64,000 bases of DNA from Vitellaria paradoxa (lineage: Eukaryota > Streptophyta > Magnoliopsida > Ericales > Sapotaceae): positions 17,783,228 to 17,847,227 of the forward strand of contig CM034241.1 in assembly GCA_019916065.1 (NCBI GenBank). Reading direction: 5' to 3'. The notes beneath the pieces are model-generated. The model saw only the letters and a list, made by a program, of their open reading frames with translations. It was not told where the DNA came from and did no database searches. A program made the position numbers and the translations under genes. Shown here piece by piece: positions 61,640 to 64,000 of the stretch. Within the stretch, counting starts at the first letter, position 1. Each line of letters starts with the position of its first letter.

Positions 61640-62690
61640 TTTACTCTATAGCATACATCACAAGAAAAAAGCCACTTTTGGAGAAGCCTCACTCCTCTAG
61701 ATGCTCTTCCACAAGTACTCTCACTCTCCATCCCCTTCCATTACCGAGTGGTAGGATCCAACCTCAAACTGTCCTGATTAGGTGATCTTCCAACACCTTG
61801 TCTTCTATTCCACCCATTTTTGCGGAATAGAGGAAAGCAGGTTGAGGAGATTGTCATATTTCCATTCTTGAATAGTTCTAAGATTCAACTTCCAAACAGT
61901 AGCTCCATTGGTAATCTCACAAGATTTGGCAACGATTCCTTTGTCTTTTTGCTAAGCTAAAAATATCCGGATAGTCGTTGCATAGGGTCCTCCCCTTGAC
62001 CCAAGGATATCATTGCAAATCCCACCTTAGAATAGATAAATCTGTAGAACTGTGTCCGAGAACTATGAATTCCTTTCTAGAGGCTCCTGTTGTGTGATTC
62101 CTCTCACCTCTTTGGTGGATCGTTCTCTACTTGCTAACTCATATCTTGAAGCTGCTACTTGTCTTCATAATCTTATTTTTTCACAAGCAAACTTCCAAAG
62201 CTGTTTAGCATTGTTCATTAGGTTTACTTTCCTTATGCCCACATCCCCAATCCAGTAAGTGGTATTTATGAAGCCCACCTGGCCTGAAAAAAGAAGGAAA
62301 AAAAAAAAAAAAAAGAAAGAAAAGAAAGAAAGAAAGAAAGAAAGATAATTCCGTTGAAACTTCTCCAATCTCTTTACAGCTAATGAAGGGGCTTTGAATA
62401 AGGATATGAAATAAATGGGCATACTTGAAAGAGTGTTCTTGATGAGAGTTATCCTATCCCCCTTTGAAAGATAACTTCTCTTCCACCCGGTAAGCTTCCT
62501 TTGATATTTATCAGCCCAAAGGGAGTCCTAAGTAAGAAGAAGGTAATTATTTAACTCTACATCTCAAAATGGAAGCCAAACGTTCCACATTCCAGACCTC
62601 ACTGACAAGGATTAGTTTTGACATGCCCAAATTAACTTTCCATCCTGCACCACCTTAAAGCAGAGCGGAACGACCGTAAGTGCCCCAAGT
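61640..62690 (-). mobile_element. LINE fragment, RT side, UBP intron 10
   Basis: The minus strand has an SYLSKGDRITLIKNTLSSMP-like block at about 62480-62420, then IYFISLFKAPSLAVKRLEKF, the post-RT motif of plant L1 LINEs. A poly(A)/GAAA run (62287-62345) interrupts it. It continues to 58890 across the gypsy-type element. Confidence 0.7.
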
Positions 62691-64000
62691 TGAGTGGATT
62701 TGCCTGTACCCAATAGACTAGCTGTTTGTAAGGCTAAATATCTCTCAACAGGGGCTAGAATTACACTGATTAAAAGTGTGCTTTCCAGCCTTCCCGACTT
62801 ATTTTTTTTCCCTATTTAAAGCTCCTATTTCTATCATAAAAGAGCTTGAGAGAATGCAGAGGAGCTTTCTTTGGGGCAAAGTGAAGGGGCTTTCAAACAC
62901 AGCTTGGTTAATTGGAAATCTGTTTGTACCCCAATTGGGTCAGGTGGTATTGGTATCAGACAGTTGCAGCTGCAAAATGAAGCTTTATTGGGTAAATAGC
63001 TTTGGAGATTTCCTCAGGATACTGGCAGACTTTGGAAGAAAGTAATTTCGATTAAGTACGGGGAAGAATTGGGTGGCTAGTTTTCAGCTCATTGCTCAAA
63101 TTCTGTTGGTGCAAGCATTTGGAGAGGAATTAGGAAGAATTGGATGAACTTTGGCTGTTGTATTTCGTGGAAATTGGGCAGGGGTGATAGAATTCTATTT
63201 TGGAAACACAATTGGTTGAATGCAGGCTGTCTAGTTGCTCTCTTTCCAGAGATTTTTGGCTTAGCAGTAAATAAAGATGCTTTTGTCAAAGATTACTGTA
63301 TTGGAATGGGAAGTAGTCGCACTTGGGTAGTATCGCTTCGCAAGAACATGAATGATTGGGAATTGGATGCTTACTTGTCTCTTATGGAACTTCTAAATGA
63401 TGTTTATCTGGAGGATTCTAAGGACTCTATGGTTTGGAATGCATCAAAGGAAAAGTCTTTTACTGTCAGGTCCTTCTATTTATCCCTTCAAGGAGATACA
63501 AAAGATGCTTTTCCTTGGTCGAAGCTCTGGAAAATTGCTGCCCCTACTAGGGTGCTTTTTTTCTTTTGGTGTGCAGTTAGGGGGAAAATTTTAACCATGG
63601 ACAACCTCAAACTTAGAGGTTATTCCATAGTTAATCGTTGCACTTTATGTCTTAGACAAGAGGAGTCTATTACACATCTGTTATTGCACTGCCAGTGAAC
63701 AGCCGAGCTGTGAAGTTTGATTCTTTCATGCTTCAGTGTACATTTGTGTTTCCCAAGGAGTTTGTGTGATTTTATCTTGGCTTGGTGGGGTCAGTCTCTT
63801 GGAAAGCATAAAAAATTCATTTGGAATGTGGTTCCATTTTGTGTGTTTTGGCTGACTTGGAAGGAGAGAAATAGATAGATTTTTGAAGATGAGATCAGGC
63901 TAAATTTCAGGATTAAGAGCTATTTTCTTGCTTGTTTATTTGATTGGGTGAGGGATGGAAGGGAGATTGATTTATCTTCTTTCTTAAACTTTCTTGATCA
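62690..64000 (+). mobile_element. LINE fragment in opposite orientation, runs off the window
   Basis: The plus strand encodes the C-terminal part of LINE ORF2: STGARITLIKSVLSSLP with TYFFSLFKAPISIIKELERM (62745-62860), then a frame change. A 184-residue frame (63144-63698) has WKLGRGDRILFWKHNW, FTVRSFYLSL, the zf-RVT CAVRGKILTMDNLKLRGYS and CTLCLRQEESITHLLLHC. A stop follows, with further LINE-like sequence (WKERNRIFE type, about 63860). It meets the minus-strand LINE head to head at about 62690. Confidence 0.75.

Overview
The window is nuclear DNA from a flowering plant, most likely a eudicot with a transposon-rich genome. The evidence is spliced plant genes with GT-AG introns, Ty1/copia elements primed by initiator-Met tRNA, a Sirevirus, an En/Spm (CACTA) element, Mutator and Tourist-like elements, and tRNA-derived SINEs. 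No species can be named from the sequence. There are three host-type genes; the rest is largely mobile DNA, much of it nested.

Bases 132-20039 read as one old Ty1/copia element swollen by later insertions. A Sirevirus (1222-11448, 5-bp target duplication acttg) sits in its RNase H region, and a tRNA-derived SINE (6117-6342) sits in the Sirevirus reverse transcriptase. Its 3' LTR is split by a CACTA element (11855-19455, TSD att) that carries a 5'-truncated LINE (15508-18202). A small MITE (19487-19943) splits the LTR again. Bases 20040-23700 are AT-rich with microsatellites.

Bases 23762-30128 hold a predicted four-exon gene of about 130 residues, of unknown function, with a complete but decayed copia element (copy A, 24191-29488) in its first intron. 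On the minus strand, 34.1-31.0 kb, is a shortened gene related to the TFIIF beta subunit (RAP30).

Bases 34645-42775 are an 8.1-kb Mutator-like element with a perfect 9-bp TSD and identical 114-bp terminal inverted repeats. It has an open 864-residue MuDR-type transposase and a four-exon plant-mobile-domain (PMD) gene. Palindromes with arms GTGTCGTC and GACGACAC cluster at its ends. It lies 385 bp upstream of the start codon of the next gene.

From 43160 to beyond the right edge runs the 5' half of a UBP12/UBP13-type ubiquitin protease (MATH domain plus Cys box; ten coding exons visible, the rest outside the window). Its introns are filled by a LINE interrupted by copia copy B (45243-50701), two members of one Tourist-like MITE family, a second SINE, a copia fragment, a LINE interrupted by a small gypsy-type LTR element (59223-61639), and another LINE fragment in the opposite orientation.

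The observations most worth follow-up are the young-looking MULE-PMD element with its palindrome array next to UBP12/13; a set of insertions of only about 16-27 bp that look like LINE 3' tails with full target duplications; and copia copies A and B sharing the same protease-disabling changes, which suggests that a defective lineage was mobilised in trans.
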